Below, one piece after another: positions 23,191-25,238 of a DNA stretch of 25,238 nucleotides. The position numbers were made by a program, and so were the translations under genes. The DNA is taken from positions 1-25,238 of the forward strand of contig JAMOAW010000040.1 in NCBI GenBank assembly GCA_039908535.1. The letters run 5' to 3'. Numbering within the stretch: position 1 is the stretch's first letter; each line of letters starts with the position of its first letter. Source of the DNA: JAMOAW01 sp039908535. GTDB lineage: Bacteria; Pseudomonadota; Magnetococcia; Magnetococcales; JADFZT01. Under the pieces are notes generated by a model. That model did no database searches. It saw only the letters and a list, made by a program, of their open reading frames with translations, and was not told where the DNA came from.

Positions 23191-23322
23191 GTATATGAAA
23201 AACAAAAATCAAGACCTTGGGGGGCGGAGAACCGCCCCCCAATTCCCCCCACCCTTTTTTTTTAATTCTTAAAAAAAAGAGGGGGTCTGGGGGATTCATC
23301 CCCCAGGGTTTGGCCTTTGATT
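23191..23322 (-). repeat. Class A intergenic palindromic repeat, copy 8 (reverse orientation)
   Basis: GTATATGAAAAACAAAAATC, AAGACCTTG, GGGGGGCGGAGAACCGCCCC, centre, CTGGGGGATTCATCCCCCAG and GGTTTGGCCTTTGATT. Its end overlaps the first codon of cas6; where other copies continue to GCCC...GGGC, this one changes to coding sequence. Confidence 0.9.
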
Positions 23323-24318
23323 GCTCCTTTTGATCTCCCCACACAAATTTTAAAATTTCGCTGTCAAGCCGAACGCCCCTTATATTTTTGCCAAGGACGA
23401 GAAGGGGCGACGCTGGGGACGACATTGGCGGGGGCGTTTGGGGAGGCTCTGTGTCAGGTGGGCTGCGCCCGACAGCGTAACGGGGCTCCTCGTTGCCTTG
23501 ATCTGGATCATCAAAATTTTGTCTGTCCTGAAGAGGAGGCTTGTCACTTTTCCTGGTTGTACAAACCATACTCCAAAATTCATCGCCGCCCATTGGGACG
23601 TCCAATTGGTCTGCGTGCCCCAGAGTTAGAGGGAGACCAACCAGTTACGCAATTTTCTCTACAGGTGATTTTATGGGGACGGCATACGCTGGCAGGTCGC
23701 GCCGTGATCTTGGACGCCCTCCACGCCATGGGGAGCAATGGATTCAAAATAGAGGGCAGATCCATTCGATTTCGACTGCTCAGCAGTGCACAAGAAGAGT
23801 CGGTTTTGACGCTGCAAAATCGCATTCAACACTTGACTAACCCGACGCGCCACCACGCATTGCTGACTCTTGCCACTCCTCTTTTAATACCCTCCCGCAC
23901 CACTGACGAAGATGGCTCTCATATTCGAACCCATCCAAAGGCTGGCGCGTTTAATGTGGCTACCCTGCTCGGTAATTGCGCCTACGAGCTGACCGCATGG
24001 GATTTGGAGGATCGCCAGGAGAAGAGTGCCTTTGACCATACCACCCGACACCATCTTTGTCGTCAAGCCCGGCAAAATGCCGAGATAACATGCGTAAAGA
24101 GTGTCAAAATGACCCAAAATCACCTCTCCTTGGTAGATCTAGGTCACCGAACCTCCCGCTCCAATGGTCGACCTTTTCCTCTACAAGGATTGATCGGACA
24201 TTTAGAACTCACAGGCGATATAAACGCTATTTTACCCTGGTTGGTTGTCTTGGATCTGTGCGGAGGCGGGCAACGGCGCAGTATGGGATTTGGGGCGATA
24301 CGTTTATGGTTTATGTAA
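23317..24318 (+). CDS. cas6: CRISPR-associated endoribonuclease Cas6 (PF10040-type RAMP)
   Basis: Cas6 cuts the long CRISPR transcript inside each repeat to free crRNAs. This 333-residue protein has the family opening LPTQILKFRCQAERPLYF and LAGAFGEAL, a cysteine cluster at about 48-76 (GCARQRNGAPRCLDLDHQ then FVCPEEEACHFSW) typical of this larger Cas6 group, and the C-terminal glycine-rich loop GGGQRRSMGFGAIRLW of RAMP proteins. The only start before the conserved region is a TTG at 23317 that belongs to the class A repeat and has no clear ribosome site; an in-frame stop lies at 23263-23265. The element may have replaced the original start. cas10 follows after 33 bp. Substrate is presumably the ATTGAAAC-ended array at 5767-6487. 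Confidence 0.88.
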   Translation: MIAPFDLPTQILKFRCQAERPLYFCQGREGATLGTTLAGAFGEALCQVGCARQRNGAPRCLDLDHQNFVCPEEEACHFSWLYKPYSKIHRRPLGRPIGLRAPELEGDQPVTQFSLQVILWGRHTLAGRAVILDALHAMGSNGFKIEGRSIRFRLLSSAQEESVLTLQNRIQHLTNPTRHHALLTLATPLLIPSRTTDEDGSHIRTHPKAGAFNVATLLGNCAYELTAWDLEDRQEKSAFDHTTRHHLCRQARQNAEITCVKSVKMTQNHLSLVDLGHRTSRSNGRPFPLQGLIGHLELTGDINAILPWLVVLDLCGGGQRRSMGFGAIRLWFM

Positions 24319-24351
24319 CCGACTCATTGACATAGATAAGGTACAACCCTC

Positions 24352-25238
24352 ATGAATGACCAACACCTTTTAGAACCCTCTTGCTGCGTTGCTTTGGCTG
24401 CACTGCTGCACGATTTAGGCAAATTTGCCCAACGGGCCGGGTTAAATATACCGAACATTCTTGAATATAAAAGAAATTACTGTCCAACCTATGGTAAACG
24501 ATACTCTCACATTCATGCGGCATTTTCGGCATGGGCCATCCAATCAATCTTTGATCATCTCCCCAATATTCACCAAGAGGTTTTACCTTCTACTCCGACA
24601 CGGGACAACCTTCTCAACATAGCGGCCATGCACCACAAACCAACGACCTCCCTAGAAAGGATCATTGCCACTGGTGACCGATTATCCTCTGGTTTTGATC
24701 GGACAGAATTCGAAGAGTATAATCAAGCCAAGGAGCTAAGCATAGGTGGCAACAGAAAAAATGTAAATTATTTGCAGGCTAGACAATGGCCGATTTTAGA
24801 AACGATTCGAATCAATCAAACATTAGATGACCTCCCACAACATCGTCTCCCATTAAAAGCCATGGCACCGGAAACGATTTTTCCTGAATTGACAAAAATT
24901 TATAATAATAAAATGGCCATTGATGAGTATAAAAATCTTTGGGATGAATTTGTGAAATGTTTAAAGGAAATTCCTCCTTTACATCAGACCTCATTACCCT
25001 TGTGGTTGGATAATTTTGATAGCCTTTACCTAACCTTTACCCACGCCATTCCCTCGGCCACCGCTACAAAAATAAAAACAAAATTTATGACAATTCCGGC
25101 GGATGTATCTCTTTACGATCATTCTAAAGCCACAGCGGCCTTGGCCGTTGCATTATGGCAATATCATAACCATTACCAAACTCTTGAAAAATCCTTTACT
25201 AGCAGATGGCATTCAGATCAAAGCCCTGATGATAAGGC
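24352..25238 (+). CDS. cas10: Type III CRISPR Cas10 (Csm1-like), 5' part, cut by the window end
   Basis: The frame is open from ATG 24352 to the last base (about 295 residues) without a stop. Cas10 is the large subunit of the type III effector; it cleaves DNA with its HD domain and makes cyclic oligoadenylates with its Palm domain. The HD motif H20-D21 is in ALLHDLGKFAQRAG, followed by HAAFSAWAI, MHHKPTT and GDRLSSGFDR. Near residues 245-265 DVSLYDHSKATAALAVALW is a hallmark of Csm1/Cas10. The Palm GGDD and zinc motifs lie beyond the window. AAGG is present 11 bases before the ATG. A III-A (Csm) system is my preferred reading, but III-B/D cannot be excluded without the downstream genes. Confidence 0.9.
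   Translation, partial: MNDQHLLEPSCCVALAALLHDLGKFAQRAGLNIPNILEYKRNYCPTYGKRYSHIHAAFSAWAIQSIFDHLPNIHQEVLPSTPTRDNLLNIAAMHHKPTTSLERIIATGDRLSSGFDRTEFEEYNQAKELSIGGNRKNVNYLQARQWPILETIRINQTLDDLPQHRLPLKAMAPETIFPELTKIYNNKMAIDEYKNLWDEFVKCLKEIPPLHQTSLPLWLDNFDSLYLTFTHAIPSATATKIKTKFMTIPADVSLYDHSKATAALAVALWQYHNHYQTLEKSFTSRWHSDQSPDDK

Noticed and set aside
23183..23605. Minus-strand 140-residue frame over the start of cas6
   Set aside because: Antisense to conserved cas6 sequence and mostly repeat translation at its C-terminus.

Overview
The window looks like a piece of the chromosome of a Gram-negative bacterium, most likely a signalling-rich, free-living aquatic member of the Pseudomonadota. Housekeeping genes (rlmB, cysS, an aspartate aminotransferase) sit beside large c-di-GMP and two-component proteins and MSHA/type II-like pilus parts. 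The style recalls Magnetococcus-type alphaproteobacteria, but that is an impression from protein style and nothing in the window proves it.

Layout: 1-330 is a G/C-palindrome intergenic element that includes a (CTTTTG)22 hexamer tract. 328-2564 (minus) is the coupled pair cysS-rlmB. 2787-3998 (plus) is an aspartate/prephenate aminotransferase. 4018-5571 is a nest of mobile debris: a 14-bp inverted repeat, 41-bp direct repeats, a DUF4351/PD-(D/E)XK ORF bordered by GGACAGATTTATTTTT, and the 3' end of a group II intron (maturase C-terminus, domain V, probable domain VI). 5580-6487 is an AT-rich CRISPR leader bracketed by inverted DnaA-box sequences, followed by an array of 11 repeats and 10 spacers. 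6497-6993 holds a 24-bp palindrome and a hicB-hicA toxin-antitoxin pair whose hicA is frameshifted. 7277-13079 (plus) is a sensory module: a secreted PstS-like binding protein, a membrane histidine kinase overlapping it by 4 bp, and a receiver-PAS-PAS-GGDEF-EAL protein. 13263-16376 (minus) is a soluble PilZ-GAF hybrid kinase ending in REC-REC-HPt. Then come a family 2 glycosyltransferase, an orphan ABC ATPase, a type II-like pseudopilin with a clear terminator, an ExeA/MshM-like ATPase and a degenerate receiver-PilZ protein. The right end carries a tiny four-cysteine ORF, cas6 and the 5' part of a type III cas10, which runs off the window.

The most unusual feature is a modular family of GC-palindrome intergenic repeats: eight class A and three class B copies, in both orientations, in nearly every large intergenic gap. 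They supply the stop codon of rlmB and of the hybrid kinase, and the only available start codon of cas6. Class B contains the hexamer that has expanded to 22 units at the left end.

How the genes may work together (inference): the binding protein would load a ligand onto the kinase, which would phosphorylate the receiver of the EAL protein and lower c-di-GMP. The PilZ hybrid kinase and the PilZ-like protein next to the pilus ATPase would be c-di-GMP-linked outputs affecting the surface (pilus, glycosylation). The CRISPR array and cas6/cas10 are about 17 kb apart, but the repeat ends in ATTGAAAC, as expected for a type III 5' handle, so they may belong together.
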